Of a DNA stretch of 64,000 bases, positions 36,958 to 50,160 are shown one piece after another. This DNA comes from Mallotus nudiflorus. Lineage: Eukaryota; Streptophyta; Magnoliopsida; Malpighiales; Euphorbiaceae. The position numbers were made by a program, and so were the translations under genes. Each line of letters opens with the position of its first letter. The stretch's first letter is position 1. The DNA is taken from NCBI GenBank assembly GCA_947683625.1, contig CANTUR010000596.1, forward strand, positions 186,001 through 250,000, in the 5' to 3' direction. The notes under the pieces are model-generated. The model did not search any database, was not told the DNA's origin, and saw nothing but the letters and a program-made list of their open reading frames with translations.

Positions 36958-39950
36958 TGTAACACCCCTCCTTGTAGATCTTCAATCGGACTATATCAAC
37001 CTATGGAGGTACGACAAAGAGGAGCATTACACTAATGCTTAAATATTACCTCTGTTATATTAAATAATAAACTTAAGCCTACTATAGCTTAAATATCTAA
37101 GAAACAAAATAAATGATAGTAGAACATTTATTATACCATAAGTAAAAGTTTAGCCTTGACCTAGATCTTAAGTTCCAAATATCTACATTAACTTGAACTT
37201 ATTGAGCAATACATGCAAGAGGCGAGGACGACATTATAACTAAAGATACAAAATAAATATCCATAAATAGCACTAAAATCCCTCTCATAATCTACAATAG
37301 TTGTGGGGATGTATCTTTAATAGCCAACACATTCCAAGGCAGTCTTACTAGCATCAACCCTAACCCCTCGACGTTTGTATAATGAGATGGTATAATCTAG
37401 GTCAAAAGGGATATGAGCCGACGTCAACAAAAAGTATGGTCATAAGAAGTGCCTCACAGTCAGGTCAAAGTGACCTGGACATCAAACTTTGTCTAACGTA
37501 TAACCCTGACGGTAGTGAGCATACCATCCTCTACCTCCTCTCTAATCATAGTAATGCGTAATTCTCACCCCATCGGCTCAACTGCTACCTTAAAAACAAG
37601 CTCAATGTTGGTATCATGGCTAATGACATATCTAACTAAAGTCTCAGCTAAGGTCATCTCATATGCCATGGTTGTCCAGTGGATGACCATAACTTAAGTA
37701 ATACAATACACTACTGCACTAAGCTGGAAAAAAAGAAAGTTACAAGTGTGAGTAATTTCAGAGGAAATTACCCAGTGATTAACAAATAATAAAGTACAAA
37801 TGGTAGAGAAATCAACATATATTTATACAAAAAAAAAATAGCAAGGCATAAACCAAGAAATAATTTTATTTACTATTTGCCTAAATATTAACTTGATTCA
37901 TTCAAAATTCTCTTTAGATTATTGTCAAAATCTTATTTCAACATTTACATTTTTAGTTCACAAATATTTTTGTTATTCTCATCCAAAAGAAATGTTACGC
38001 ATGTCTTTACTTCATTTATTAAATATATATTTCCGTTACTTGATTTGTAACACTTTATATACATATATACATACATACACACACACACACACACATATAT
38101 ATAAACAATTCTCATAATAAGAATTCTCATAATACATGACTCTGCTGACTGTATCTTAATTTGAATGATTCATATTTGATTGTATGCATACATCATCAAC
38201 CACATAGATTCACCCCAAAGGTATATTAAACCCATGCGTTGTCCCAAGGACAGTTATCAAAAGTTGGCCAACACTATCTCACTTAACTCACAACACAAAC
38301 ATACTTTTATACAAATATCATAGTATTATTATATACATTATTGAGTAAAACCTCATTATTTCTATATAATCTAGATTGCAATAATTTAGTAGTTAAAAGT
38401 TTCCCATGTAACTTTTCGTTACATTATTGTTTATAAGTATTATCGTTAAAATTAATTTAGTCTTAAATTAGAGACTCAAGAAATTTCACAATATGAAATT
38501 TTAAGTAATTCCTCTCGTAGTTATCAGTTTCAAAAGTCTAAAATAAATTATAATTGGTTTTACACCAATCAAAGGTGAATAAAAAAAAAGTATAGGATTT
38601 ACTCTTTATGATTAGGCTATTTTTATAAATTATACAACAAAATGTATTACTTTATAAAGCCATTAAAAATACAAAATTAGGGTTTTGTATTTCTATCAAA
38701 GTTGTAGAGGACACTTTTAAATTTCTACAAACTAAAAATCACCTCTATTGAAATTGTATAATTCAAGTTATAATCCTTGGAAATTTGTTGTTCAACCAGC
38801 TCCATTGAGCTATCTATTCAACTTGACAGAATTCATAAAACATAATAAAAAATTCACTAAAAATTCCATGGCTCAAATCCTCAAGAAAATTTCCCCAAAT
38901 TTAAGATTGTGGATGTCTAGATTGATTTTAAATTGGTTTTACACCAATTGGGTGTGTGAGTGAAGCAAAACATCAAAATCAATTTAGTGCAATTGAATAG
39001 TTTGTGAAAGAAAAAGTATGGCTTTGAAATCCCAACAAAATAATAGAATTTGATTTATGCTATTTCCAACAACTTTGTAGAGAACTCTTCAAAGTTTCTA
39101 TTCACATAAAAATCATCTGAATTGGAGTTATAGAACTTCAATTAAAGCTCAAAAAATATTAATATTCATATTAGGAATCCTGTAGATTTAGGGCTATTGA
39201 ATTTTTTTTTTAACTTGTTTCTCTAAGCTTGGATCAGAATTAATCAAGTCTATGGGTGCAAGAAGATATATGAATTAAAATCAAGCAACACCTCAATAAC
39301 CATGAGTTGAAATTAAAGGGAAAGAACACAATTTAGACATTTCTTTAGGGATTTCAAAAAATCAAAGTATAACTCAAGCATAACAATAAGAAAAAGAGGT
39401 GGATAGAAGAGATTCATTCACTAATTTTGATGCTAAATCCTAGCTCCTTTCCTTCTTAATTTGCTTGATTCCTTATAAATTGAATTAAGTTTTAGAGTTT
39501 ATAATTGGTAAAACTCAATATAAAAATTCTTTTTTACTTTATTTTTCTCTTAGATTGGTAAACATTATACTCTCTAACACTTTAAGTTTTAGCTCTTTCA
39601 CCCTCCTTCTTTTCCTTCTTATCCTTTTTTTTTTCTCTATTCTTTTCTCTTGAACATTCTTTTATCTTCTTCTATGTCTCTCACTCTTTTTATTTTTATT
39701 TTTTTTGATTTTACATGTGTCAACTAAGGAGAAGAACTCCTCTAGTGTTTAGATACCTCACCAATAATTTGCTTTTTAGTCCTTTAATTCTTCTTATTCC
39801 CTTTTTAGTTCAACCCTTTTTTTTATCCATATATATATAAAATTCCATTCTTTAACTCATATGACCAAAATAATTCATCACTTATTAAAAAATTTATTTA
39901 TGTCAGCTACATTGGCATTTACACTAAGTTTCAAAAACATGGATGTTACA
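36958..39950 (-). repeat. 3' LTR of the Tekay-type element
   Basis: 2993 bp. On the minus strand it begins TGTAACATCC and ends GGGGTGTTACA, so the inverted tip is TGTAAC/GTTACA. It aligns along most of its length to 44853-47624. In about 155 bp compared by eye at the left end the two differ at roughly one base in eight, which suggests an old insertion. An AC/AT microsatellite lies near 38075-38103. Confidence 0.92.
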
Positions 39951-39966
39951 ATTCTTCCCTTTTAAA
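39951..39966 (-). other. Polypurine tract of the Tekay-type element
   Basis: On the minus strand TTTAAAAGGGAAGAAT lies immediately before the TGTAACATCC start of the 3' LTR. This is the plus-strand priming site of reverse transcription. Confidence 0.75.
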
Positions 39967-40019
39967 GGAATTTCATCCTCAAAATTTGAGTAAACTTACA
40001 TTCTTATATTACTACTAAA

Positions 40020-40434
40020 AAGAACAATTCGGCTTAATGTTGTCTTATGTCTTCTTCTCTTTCCCACATAGTTTCTTCACGTGCATAATTTTTCCACAAA
40101 ACTTTAATTAATGATACAACCTTATTGCTTAGTACTTTTCGATCTTTAGCCAAAATAGTCATTAGTTCTTCTTCATAACTCAAAACTCTCTAAACTCCAT
40201 GAGTTGCTCTTGCAAAACATGTGTGGGATCACTTTAATATCTTTCTAGTATTAACACATGAAACACATCATGTACGACTGTTAATTCGGGCAGTAATGCT
40301 AATTGATAAGCTACGAGTCCTACATGCTCCACTACTTCATATGGCCCAATAAATCTTAGACTCAATTTCCCGTGCTTACTAAATCTAATAATACCCTTCC
40401 ATAAATAAATCTTTAAAAACACCTTATTACCCAC
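40020..40434 (-). pseudogene. Integrase C-terminus and chromodomain-like tail, decayed
   Basis: 40234-40434 reads GNKVFLKIYLWKGIIRFSKH and then LRFIGPYEVVEHVG, with LALLPELTVVHDVFHVLIL. This is the integrase C-terminal module of chromoviruses (the KVSPMKG...RFIGPFE motif). Downstream on the minus strand, broken by stops, come DPTHVL and a stretch resembling the chromodomain core (VLW..H..EEATWE-type, here KVLWKNYAREET). A chromodomain here would target insertion to heterochromatin; this copy is dead. Confidence 0.8.
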
Positions 40435-40559
40435 ACTATATTCAAAATTAACTCGCTTAAGATTAATGTAACTCCGTTGCCTATCTTAAGCTGCTTTAAG
40501 GTTAGCATGAACCACTTGTTGTTTGTGGTTATTTAAACTAATTATGGCCCCAACAACTT

Positions 40560-41260
40560 TCTTTTCCTAATTTCATCCTAATAAATTGGCATTCTACACT
40601 TTCTGCCATACAAAGCTTCAAATGGTGCCATGTTTAGACTAGCTTGGTAACTATTGTTGTAAGCAAATTCCATTAAAGGCACTTGCTTATCCTAATTTCC
40701 ACTAAAATCCAAAGCATTGGCTCTCAACATATCTTTTAATACTTATATTGTCCTTTCTAATTGCCCATTTGTCAGAGGGTGAAGGCAGTACTAAATCATA
40801 ATTTAGTACCTAAAGCTCCTTGTAAACTTGGCTAAAATCGCAAAGTAAATCTTAGATCTCGATCTAACATGATTGACATTAGCATTCTAGGAAGTCTTAT
40901 TACTTCTCTAATGTATAGTTCTGCTAACTTGTTTAAATTATAACTTATTTTAATTGGTAAGAAATGCGTTGTTTTAGTTAGTTGATCCATAATTACCTAT
41001 ACAATATCATTCCTTTATTGAGTCTTTGGTAATCCAATTACAAAGTCTATTGTGATATGTTCCCATTTTCACTTTGGAATTGGTAAAGGTTGCAATAAAC
41101 CAGATAGATGCTTATATTCGACCTTAACTTGTTAACATGTTAAGCATTTGGAAACATATTCTATTATGTCCTTCTTCATTCCTTACCACCAATAATGCTC
41201 CTTTAGAGTTTGATACATCTTCAAACTGCTTGGATGCATTGCATAGGTAGAGCAATGAGC
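40560..41260 (-). pseudogene. Ty3/gypsy integrase core, decayed
   Basis: Minus-strand fragments match the HHCC finger region (SSLKMYQTLKEHYWW, then KC and CQQVK) and the catalytic core (WEHITIDFVIGLP, then VIMDQLTKTTHFLP). The frame is interrupted by several stops. It is placed correctly between RNase H and the integrase C-terminus. Confidence 0.8.
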
Positions 41261-41579
41261 TTTTTCCAAAATCTCTTTTCATAAATTATCTACATTCGAA
41301 ACAAACATCTTGTTGTCAAACCTCAACATTTTGCTACTATCACGAACCATATCCTTCTTTTTTCCACCTACAATTTCTTTTCAAAATCTCTCTGCTTTAC
41401 TATCACCCTTTGTGCCCCTATAAATCTTTCCATAAATAATGGTCTCACCTTTAAAGTGGTTAGAATACTTACTAAACTGTCTAAACTTATTTCAACACCT
41501 AAGCTTTTTAATTCCATTAGTAACAGTACCCTTATTATGCAAATATAGTACAGATTTCTAATTGATTTTCAACTAAGTG

Positions 41580-42000
41580 CATTTTCTACTACATTAGCTT
41601 TTCTAGGATGGTATTCAATTGTACAATCATAGTCCTTTAATAACTCCATCCACTTTCTTTGTCTTAAATTTAATTCCTTCTAACTCATAGTGTATTTTAG
41701 GCTCTTATGGTCAGTAAAAATTTGACAAGTTTTACCATACAAATAATGCCTCCACATTTTCAAAGCAAAGATTACCGCTTCTAATTCTAGATCGTGCGTG
41801 GGCTAATTCTACTCATATGGCCTTAATTTCCTTGATGCATATGTAATCACTTTACCATTTTGCATTAATACGCAATTAAGTCCTTGTCATAATGCATCAC
41901 TATACACCACATACTTGTCTCCTTCAACCGGTTATAATAATACTATCGTAGAAATCAACATCTCCTTTAAAATCTCGAACCTTTACATTTTTTCTCAGTA
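41580..42000 (-). pseudogene. Ty3/gypsy RNase H, decayed
   Basis: The minus strand reads DHKSLKYTM, ELNLRQRKWMELLKDYDC and TIEYHPRKANVVE. These are the conserved end of the RNase H domain and its linker in gypsy polyproteins. Stops interrupt the frame. Confidence 0.8.
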
Positions 42001-42076
42001 GTTTTATCAAGGGAGATGCAATTATTAAGAAGTCTTGTACAAATCTTCCATAGTATCCTACCAGACCTAAGAAACT

Positions 42077-42800
42077 TCACACTTCTATCACATTCCTAGG
42101 CGATTCCCAATTAATAACTGCAGTAAGCTTATCAGGATCAATATATACCCCTTTTAAGGATACCATATGTCCTAAAAATGTTACTTTATCCAACCAAAAT
42201 TCACATTTATTATACTTCGCATACAACTTCTTGTCCTTTAAGATTCCTAACACGATCCTTAAGTGTTCCTCATGCTCCTCCTTTGACTTTAAATACATCA
42301 AAATATCATTGATGAAAAAATTACAAACTTGTCTAAGTATTATTTGAAATTTTAGCTCATTAGGTCCATAAATGCAGTCGGAGCATTTGTTAGTCCAAAA
42401 CGCATCACTAAAAACTCGTAATGTCCATATCTCATCCTAAAAGCGATTTTAGGAACATTGATTCCTTAATTCTCAATTAGTGATAACCTAATCTCAAATT
42501 TATTTTTGAGAATATTGCTGCTCCTTTCAATTCTAGGTAAAGGATACTTGTTCTGCACAGTAACCTTGTTCAACTGTTTATAATCAATACATAAGCGTAA
42601 TGACCCATCTTACTTTTTCAAAAATAGCATAGATGCACCCCATAAAGAAAAACTAGATCAAATAAATCCTTTGTTTAATAGCTCTTGCAATTATATTTTC
42701 AACTCCTTTAACTTTGTTGGAGCCATTCTATACAATACTTATGATATAGGTACTGTGCTCGGTAATAACTCAATCTTCCACTTAAGTGGTAATCCTGGTA
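42077..42800 (-). pseudogene. Ty3/gypsy reverse transcriptase, decayed
   Basis: 42077-42301 reads YLKSKEEHEEHLRIVLGILK, then KLYAKYNKCEFW and VTFLGHMVS, the thumb-side motifs of Ty3/gypsy reverse transcriptase. The upstream part (to about 42800) contains the palm region with stops and shifts. Confidence 0.88.
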
Positions 42801-42804
42801 AGTC

Positions 42805-43098
42805 TTATGGAAAAACATCCTCAAACTTGCTTACCATGAACACTTCCTTTAATTGCACTTCCCTTTTTACTTTGTTCACAACAAAGGTCAAGTATGCTTT
42901 ATATCTTTTCCTAAGATATTTTATGGTCGTCATTGATGAGACAACCCTAATAGGTATTCTTCTTCTTTCTCCCACAAAACATATCTCCCTTCCACTATCC
43001 ACATGGAAAATCACTCTTCTTTTATAACAATTTATCTTGGCTCGATATCGGATCAAACAATTTATTCCAAGTATAACATTAAATTCATTAATTGGCAA
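42805..43098 (-). pseudogene. Ty3/gypsy protease-to-reverse transcriptase linker
   Basis: A clean minus-strand open stretch reads MPINEFNVILGINCLIRYRA, the LPM.FDVILGMDWL motif at the end of the retropepsin domain. It ends in FEDVFP, where the reverse transcriptase begins. Confidence 0.85.
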
Positions 43099-43345
43099 TA
43101 ATATAAAATCTCACTTCATTTCATCTTCCCCTATCCTTACCATAACATCTTTTATGATGTTTCACATATTACATTCGTACCCATAGGCAGACTTACTACT
43201 ATAGGTTCATTTTTAACACATGACTTGAGTTTATTGTAAAAGGCAAGTGCAGATGACATAAATGAATAAGTAGCTCCAAGGAAATCTGAGCTAGGTTTTA
43301 GACACAAAAGCCATACTTGTTATCACATCTTAAGCATTCTCGGCT

Positions 43346-44420
43346 TCACGTTGTCACTGTATACACTTTTGCCTGATGTGCACTTTTAGCTACATTTATT
43401 TGTTGGGCAGGTTCTCTTTGAGCTGGTGGAGCCATCCTACTCACCCCACTATGCATAGCTGCCAGCCTTACTAGGTTCAAAGGCCTCCCAATCCTCCTAT
43501 TTCTTGGTGTATTTAACCCTTGCACTGATTGCTCTCCCAACATTATTTTTGTACATTCATAAGCATAATGCCCCATTTCACTACACCGATAATAATAAAC
43601 ATTACTCTTTCCATAACTACATATATGGTTCTTCCTACACACACTACACTAAGGTGTAATGTTATTTCTAATTTGAGCATTTTCCACACTTAATAACTTA
43701 GGTGGTGCCATTGGTTGCCTCATTAATATTTGTGGGTTGCCTTTAAAATAAGGGAAAAATCTCAGCCTTTTACTTCCACCACCCTTCTAAGGTTGTTTCA
43801 ATGTCCTTTCTTAGAAATGTGTCTTTGTGTGGCTCACAGATTCCAATTCCTTGTCCAACCGCTGTTGCTTTATTGCCTTTTCTACCGATCCTTAAAAAGA
43901 AGTCCCAACATATAAATTCAGTTTCCCATGTAGATAAATATGTAATTCATCCTTAAATTTCTCACTTTTTACCTCCTCTGTAGGGTAGATATATAATCCT
44001 GAACAGTCATTAAGCCTTGTACTAAGTTCATAAATAATGCCTTTCTTTAATTTCTATAAATCTCAGTCAAGTATTTTCTATTAAACTCTTCCTTGAATAC
44101 TTACTAAGTGAACGCTTCTCCAGATAAATCTTTTACACGAGTCAACCAATCATTATCTCTATTGAACATCAAATTATAAACATTACTAACTTTATCTGCA
44201 TTGCTTAGTTGTAATGTTATGAAGGCTTTTTCCACCGTCTTTACCCACTTGTCAACTTAACCAAGGTCTAAAGTAACATGGAAATCATATGCCCTACACT
44301 TTTTTGCATGTTCAATAATATCACCTAGCTTTCTATTCTTTTCCTTTTCTATTATTATAGTTGCCATTGTTTATGCCAAGTTAGTAGCATCTAAATGTCC
44401 TACAAGTGGTACTAGTAAAT
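43346..44420 (-). pseudogene. Ty3/gypsy gag, decayed
   Basis: 43346-43642 holds a zinc knuckle, CSEMGHYAYEC, whose first Cys has become Tyr, followed by low-complexity sequence. Further upstream (about 44000-44300) fragments such as LSNADKVSNVYNLMF and VFKEEFNRKYL match the retrotransposon gag domain, with stops between them. Confidence 0.7.
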
Positions 44421-44833
44421 TCTGCCCACCAACTAGCAATTCAGGCTGTTGTGGTTGATAATTATTGCATTGAGATAGATGCTGCAGAGATGGAATTACC
44501 TTATCGACTATTTTCCTGAGCATCACTCATGCCACTTTCTTCATTGCCAACCAAAGCTGACGATGGAGGTGACTCTTATTATGAGGCTCTACTTCTATGC
44601 GGATGATAGACCCACTCTATTAATCCAACTTAATCATACTGACCTTTTCAGTCTACCTCTTCCTCGGTTATAACCTCGACCTCGACCTCCAACATGACCA
44701 TCTCTAACTTTAGCCATATCTAAAATTAAAATGGACACACTTTAACATCTTTTACCATCTAAATTCAAATCTAACTCTCAAGATCCACTGAATTAATCAT
44801 TACCTAATGTCTATAGAATCTACTTAACCTAGT

Positions 44834-44845
44834 GCTCTGATACCA
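44834..44845 (-). other. Primer binding site (initiator Met-tRNA)
   Basis: The minus strand reads TGGTATCAGAGC, complementary to the 3' end of plant initiator methionine tRNA. It lies seven bases inside the 5' LTR and fixes the orientation of the element. Confidence 0.92.
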
Positions 44846-44852
44846 CATTAAT

Positions 44853-47457
44853 TATAACACCCCTGCTTGTAGATCTCCAATCAGACCATATCAACTGATG
44901 GAGGTACGACAAAAAGGAGCATTATACTCATGCTTGAATATCACCTCTGGTATATTAAATAATAAATTTAAGTCCAATATAGCTTGAATATCTAAGCAAT
45001 AAAATAAATGATAGTAGAACATTTACTAAACCATAAGTAAAAGTTTAACTTTGACCTAGATCTTAAGTTCCAAATATTTAACTTGAACTTATTATGCAAT
45101 GTATACAAGAGGTGAGTACAAGATTATAACTAAAGATACAAAACAAATATCTATAGATAGCACTAAAATCCCTCTCACAATTTGTAACAGCTGTGAGGAT
45201 GTAGCTCTAGTAGCCAACACATCCCATGCTAGGCTCATTATTATCAACCATAATCCCTTGACATCCGTACAATAAAATATTATAATCTAGGTCTAAGGGG
45301 ATATGAGTAGGCATCAACAAAAAGTATAGTCACAAGAAGTGCCTCACAGCTAGGTCAAAGTGACCTGGACATCAAAGTCTGTCTCATACATTACCCTGAC
45401 AGTAGTGAGCATACCATCTTCTGCCTCCTCTTTAATCATAGCAATGTGTAATTCCTGCCCTATCGGCTTAACTACTACCTTAAAAGCAAGCTCAGCGTCG
45501 GTATTATGGTTGATGACATATCTAACTAAAGTCTCAGCCAAGGTCATCTCATAGGCCATGGTTGTCCAGTGGATGGCCATAACTTAAGTAATACTGTACA
45601 CTACTGCACTAAGCTAGAAATTAGGAAAGTTATGAGTGTGAGTAATTTCAGAGAAAATTTAATTTAAAAGGAAATTTAATTTCAGAGGAAATTACATAGT
45701 GACTAACAAACAATAAGGTACAAATGGTAGAGAAATCAATATATATTTACATAGATAAAAAATAGCAAGGCATAAACCAAAAAATAGAATTTTATTTACT
45801 ATTTATCTAAATATTAACCTGGATTCATTCAAATTTCTCTTTAGATTCTTGTTAAAATCTCATTTCAACATTTGTATTTTGAGTTCAGAAATATTTCTAT
45901 TATTCTCATCCAGAAGAAATGTTACACATGTCTTTACTTCATTTATTAAACATATATTTTCGTTATTATATTATATATATATGCACATATATAGCACCCA
46001 CATATGTCAACTTATATGAACAATTCTCATGATACAAGACTTTCTCAACTGTATCTTAATTTGAATTATTCACATTCGATTGTATGCATACATCATCAAC
46101 CGCATCGATTCACCCTAAAGTCATATTAAACCCATATGTTGTCCTAAAGACAGTTATCAAAAGTTGGCCAACACTATTTCACTTAACTCATAACACAAAT
46201 ATACACTTATCCAAATATCATATTATTGTTATATACATTATTAAGTAATATCTCGTTATTTCCATATAATCTTTATTGCCACAGTTTAGTTCAAAGTTTC
46301 CCATGTATCCTTTTGTTACATTATTGTTTATGAGTATTATCATTAAAATAAATTTAGTCTCAAATCGGAGACTCAAGAAATTTCACAATATGAAATTTTA
46401 AGTAATTCCCTTCCTGGTTATTAGTTTCAAGAGTCTAAAATAAATTATAATTAGTTTTACACCAACCAAAGGTGCATAAAATAAAAGTATAAGATTGGCT
46501 CTTTATGGTTAGGCTATTTTTATAAACTACACAATAAAATGTATTACTTTATGAAGCCATTAAAAATACAAAATTAGGGTTTGTATTTCTTTCAAAGTTA
46601 TAGAGGACACTTTCAAATTTTCTACAAGCCAAAAATCACCTTCATTGAAATTGTATAATTCAAGTTATGATCCTTGGAAATTTGTTATTCAACCAGCTCC
46701 ATTGAGCCATTTATTCAACTTGATAGAATTCATAAAATACAATAAAAAATTCACTAAAAATTCCATGGTTCAAATCCTTAAGAAATTTCTTCCAAATCTA
46801 AGGTTGTGGATGTCTAGATTGATTTTAAGTTGGTTTTACACCAATTGGGTGTGTGCGTGAAGAGAAACATCAAAATCAATTTAGTGGGGTTGAGCAGTTT
46901 GCAGATTTGTGCAAGAAAAAGTATGGCTTTGAAAACCTAATAGAATTTGATTTACGCTATTTCTGATAACTTTATAGAGAACTCTCTAAAGTTTTTATTA
47001 GCCTAAAAATCATCTCAATTGGAGTTATAGAACTCAAATTACATCTCACATAATACTTCCGTTCACGTAAGGAATCTTATAGATTTGGGGCCGTTAATTT
47101 TTTTTTTGTTTTAACCTGTTTCTCTATGCTTGGATCAGAGTTAATCGAGTTTATAGGTGCAAGAAGATATATGAATTAAACTCAAGCAACACCTTAATAA
47201 CCATGAATTGAAATTAAAAGGAAAAAACATAATTTAGACATTTTTTTAGGGGTTTCAAAGAATCAAAGTATAACTCAAGCATAACAATAAGAAAAAGCAT
47301 GTGGATAGAAGAGATTCACTCACTGATTTTGATGTTAAATCCCCGCCCCTTTCCTTCTTAATTTGCTTGATTCCCTATAAACTAAATCAAGTTTATAATT
47401 GGTAAAATGCAATATATAAATTTTTTTTTACCTTGTTTTTCTTTTAGATTGATAAAA

Positions 47458-47521
<64 letters not shown>

Positions 47522-47624
47522 ATTCTCTAACTCATATGACCAAAATAATTCATCACTTACCAACAATTTATTTATGTCAACTACATTGGCATGTAAACTA
47601 GGTTTCCATAACATAGATGTTACA
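44853..47624 (-). repeat. 5' LTR of the Tekay-type element
   Basis: 2772 bp, beginning (minus strand) TGTAACATCT and ending GGGTGTTATA, paired with 36958-39950. It is shorter than its partner. A TA microsatellite at 47466-47518 lies near its outer end. The terminal TGTTACA has become TGTTATA. Confidence 0.92.
47466..47518. repeat. (AT)n microsatellite
   Basis: An AT run of about 53 bp in the right LTR. The partner LTR has only a short TATA run at the matching place (39830). Confidence 0.95.
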
Positions 47625-48007
47625 AATTTTGCTTACCAAAATATGTGTTTTGCTTTTCTGTGTTTATAACAAATTTAATTTAATTTTTATTATTTTACAA
47701 TTAAACTGATTATATTTTTTTCTCTATATTTGGGCCCTTAAGTTAATAAATTTAATAATTCTATTGATAAATTCAACTAAACATAAATGGTGGAAGCAAT
47801 TACAAAGAGTTTATTTCTGTCACTTCTGGTTTTAAATTGAAATTTAAAAGGTGGAAGCTTTTACTTATAAATGATTACAAAGGCTTTAATTATAAAAGGT
47901 GTGTCTAGATTATGCTTTATTATTGTTAAATTTTTTATTACTAATTGTATACATATTCTATGAATTTGTATATGGCTAATGTATTTTTTTCATTCTATTG
48001 TTCTAGA

Positions 48008-50160
48008 ATGGCTTTTGCTAGTGCTAGTGGTGCTTTAGATATACCAACTGGTCAAACTAATACTAATGCTGAAGAGGTGGAAGCTCAGCAGGCCTCTGCT
48101 ACCTTTAAGAAAAGGAAAAAAATCAATTCTAGAAGCATAGTGTGGGAGCATTTTTAGAAGGTGAAAGATGATTTAGGGGTGACATAAAAAGGTAGACATT
48201 TATATTGTGCTAAATTATTTAATGCACATCCTAAAAGGTGTGGCACCTCTTCCTTAAGAAACCATATATTGTCTTGCAATAAATTTCCTCACAATAAAGA
48301 CACTAAGTAAGCTTTGTTGACACTTAAAAATGTTGTTTCTGATTCTGATGCTTCTGAAATTGTTGGGGTGTTAGGAACATGAAAATTTGACCTATATTTG
48401 ATTATACATAAACTTTCAGAAATGATCATTATTGATGAATTACCTTTTAAGTTTGTTAAAGGGGAGGGTTTCCAAAAGTTTATATCTGTGTGCTGCCCTA
48501 GATTTAAAATCTCTTTTAGATGAACTATGAGTGGAGCCTGTTTTAGTATGTATGTGGAAGAGACGTTAAAACTAAAAACTTTTTTCAAACAATGTTATCA
48601 AAGAGTCAATTGGACTTCAATTCAAAGACTGAATTATATGTGCATAATTACACATTTTGTTTATGATGAGTGGAAGCTCCATAAAAAGATAATTTCTTTT
48701 GTGTCTGTTAGCTTACATAAAGGTGAGTACATTACAAAGGCATTGGAAAACTGTTTGCTGAAGTTGGGAATTAAGAATGTGTTTACTGTCACAATGGATA
48801 ATACTTTTAGTAATGACACTGCTTTATCATAGTTTTTTTTTAAAAAATTAGTGTCTTGGGGTACTAGTCCTATTAGGGCTACACATATTTTGAATCTAAT
48901 AGTTCAATATGGATTAAAAGATGTTGCAATATTTGTGAAAAAAAGTTAGGGAAGCAATTAGAAATACTAGAAATTCACATGTAAGATTCAGAAATTTTAA
49001 GGAATTTGCTAATTTCGTTGGTGTTGAGTTAAAAGTTATTTTGTCTCTTAATGTGCTAACTAGGTGGAATTCGACATACCTAATGCTTATATGTATGATT
49101 TTTTTTTTGAAAAATATGAAGATAATGAATTAGCCTTTATAGCAAATTTAGGAAAGGATGTGTCTGATGTTTTTTATTGGCATTTTATCTCTAAAATGGT
49201 TAAGTTCTTACAATAATCATGTGACATGACTCTTAGAATATCTCGTTCTTCTTATATGACTGCAAACTTATTTTTTAATGAAATCTCTAACCTTCATTAT
49301 TTACTGAATGAGTGAAAGCAATTAGATAATGATAGCCAAACTACTATGGGCTTGAATATGAAAACTAAGTTTGGAAAATATTGGGGGGATCCACAGAAGA
49401 TGAATTTCTTAGTTTTCTTTGCTAATATTTTAGATCCAATAAATAAACTTAAATACTTAGAATTCTCTTTAAGCTAGATGCATGGCTTAGAATTTGATGG
49501 TAACTTATTTTCTCTTATTAAATCATCTTTGTTTAAGTTATTTGAGGACTATAAGCAATGTATGCATCTGCTGATGCTAGAAGTGATAGTCATTCACCTA
49601 TTGCTATTAAAAGTAGTCAATCTTCTTCTATTCTTGAAGTTCATACTTCTAAAAAGGGTGTTTTCATATTGAAAGCTAAATTCAAGAAGCATAAGTTGGA
49701 GAGTTAGCTGGGTGGATGTAAGCAGTTTGAGCTTGATATGTATTTAAGTGAAACTATAATTGAGGAAGATGGCTCTTTTAACGTACTGAGGTGGTGAAAA
49801 CAAAATTCCCAAAGGTTCTCAATACTCTCTTGAATGGCTAGGGATATCTTAGTAGTCTCAATCTCTACTATTGCTTTTAAATTAACTTTTATAATTGGGA
49901 GAAGAGTGCTTAATGTGTTCAGGAGTTCTTTAACTCCTAAGATGGTAGAAGCCCTCATCTGTACTCATGATTGGCTGAGATTGTCTAACAATCTAATCTT
50001 AATTAAGGAGTCACTTGATGAGCTTAAAAATTTTAAAAAATGTCTGAAATTTTTAGAATTTCTTTTTATTTATTATTTATTTTTGAATGTTGATATTTTT
50101 CGGTACTTTCTCATTTATGCCTTTGTATCTCTTTGCAAACCTACCTCAAATAGGTATTAG
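48008..50160 (+). pseudogene. hAT transposase (BED finger, RICESLEEPER-like), decayed
   Basis: In + strand fragments: MAFASASGALDIP at the start; a BED zinc-finger region near 48130-48290 (IVWEHF, then YCAKLF, then GTSSLRNHILSC); the catalytic-domain start near 48610-48830 (LNYMCIITHFVYDEWKLHKK, then IKNVFTVTMDN); the middle fold (ILDPINKLKYLEF near 49430); and the C-terminal dimerisation domain at 49834-50030 (IIGRRVLNVFRSSLTPKMVE and then ALICTHDWLR). The BED..hATC order is diagnostic of hAT elements. At least six stops and some frameshifts make it non-functional. Domesticated relatives exist (DAYSLEEPER, RICESLEEPER), but this copy shows no sign of constraint. Confidence 0.88.

Larger units (their letters stand above)
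36958..47624 (-). mobile_element. Ty3/gypsy Tekay-type chromovirus, complete but decayed
   Basis: A 10.7 kb element on the minus strand. The 5' LTR (44853-47624) is followed by a tRNA-iMet primer site, gag, protease, reverse transcriptase, RNase H, integrase, a chromodomain-like tail, a polypurine tract and the 3' LTR (36958-39950). This order, the chromodomain, the tRNA-iMet primer and the long LTRs fit the Tekay (Del) lineage. Flanking bases are GATTT (36953-36957) and AATTT (47625-47629), a 5-bp duplication with one change. Every domain has stops or frameshifts, so it is dead. It landed inside the hAT element. Confidence 0.9.

Noticed and set aside
38748..38963. A 71-codon open frame (MKLYNSSYNPWKF...) conserved at 46645-46860
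   Set aside because: The two copies are the same place in the two LTRs of one retrotransposon, so the similarity reflects the LTR pair and not a conserved gene.
44834..44845. A tRNA-like signal (GCTCTGATACCA)
   Set aside because: It is the complement of the initiator tRNA 3' end, used as a primer site by the retrotransposon. No tRNA cloverleaf is present.
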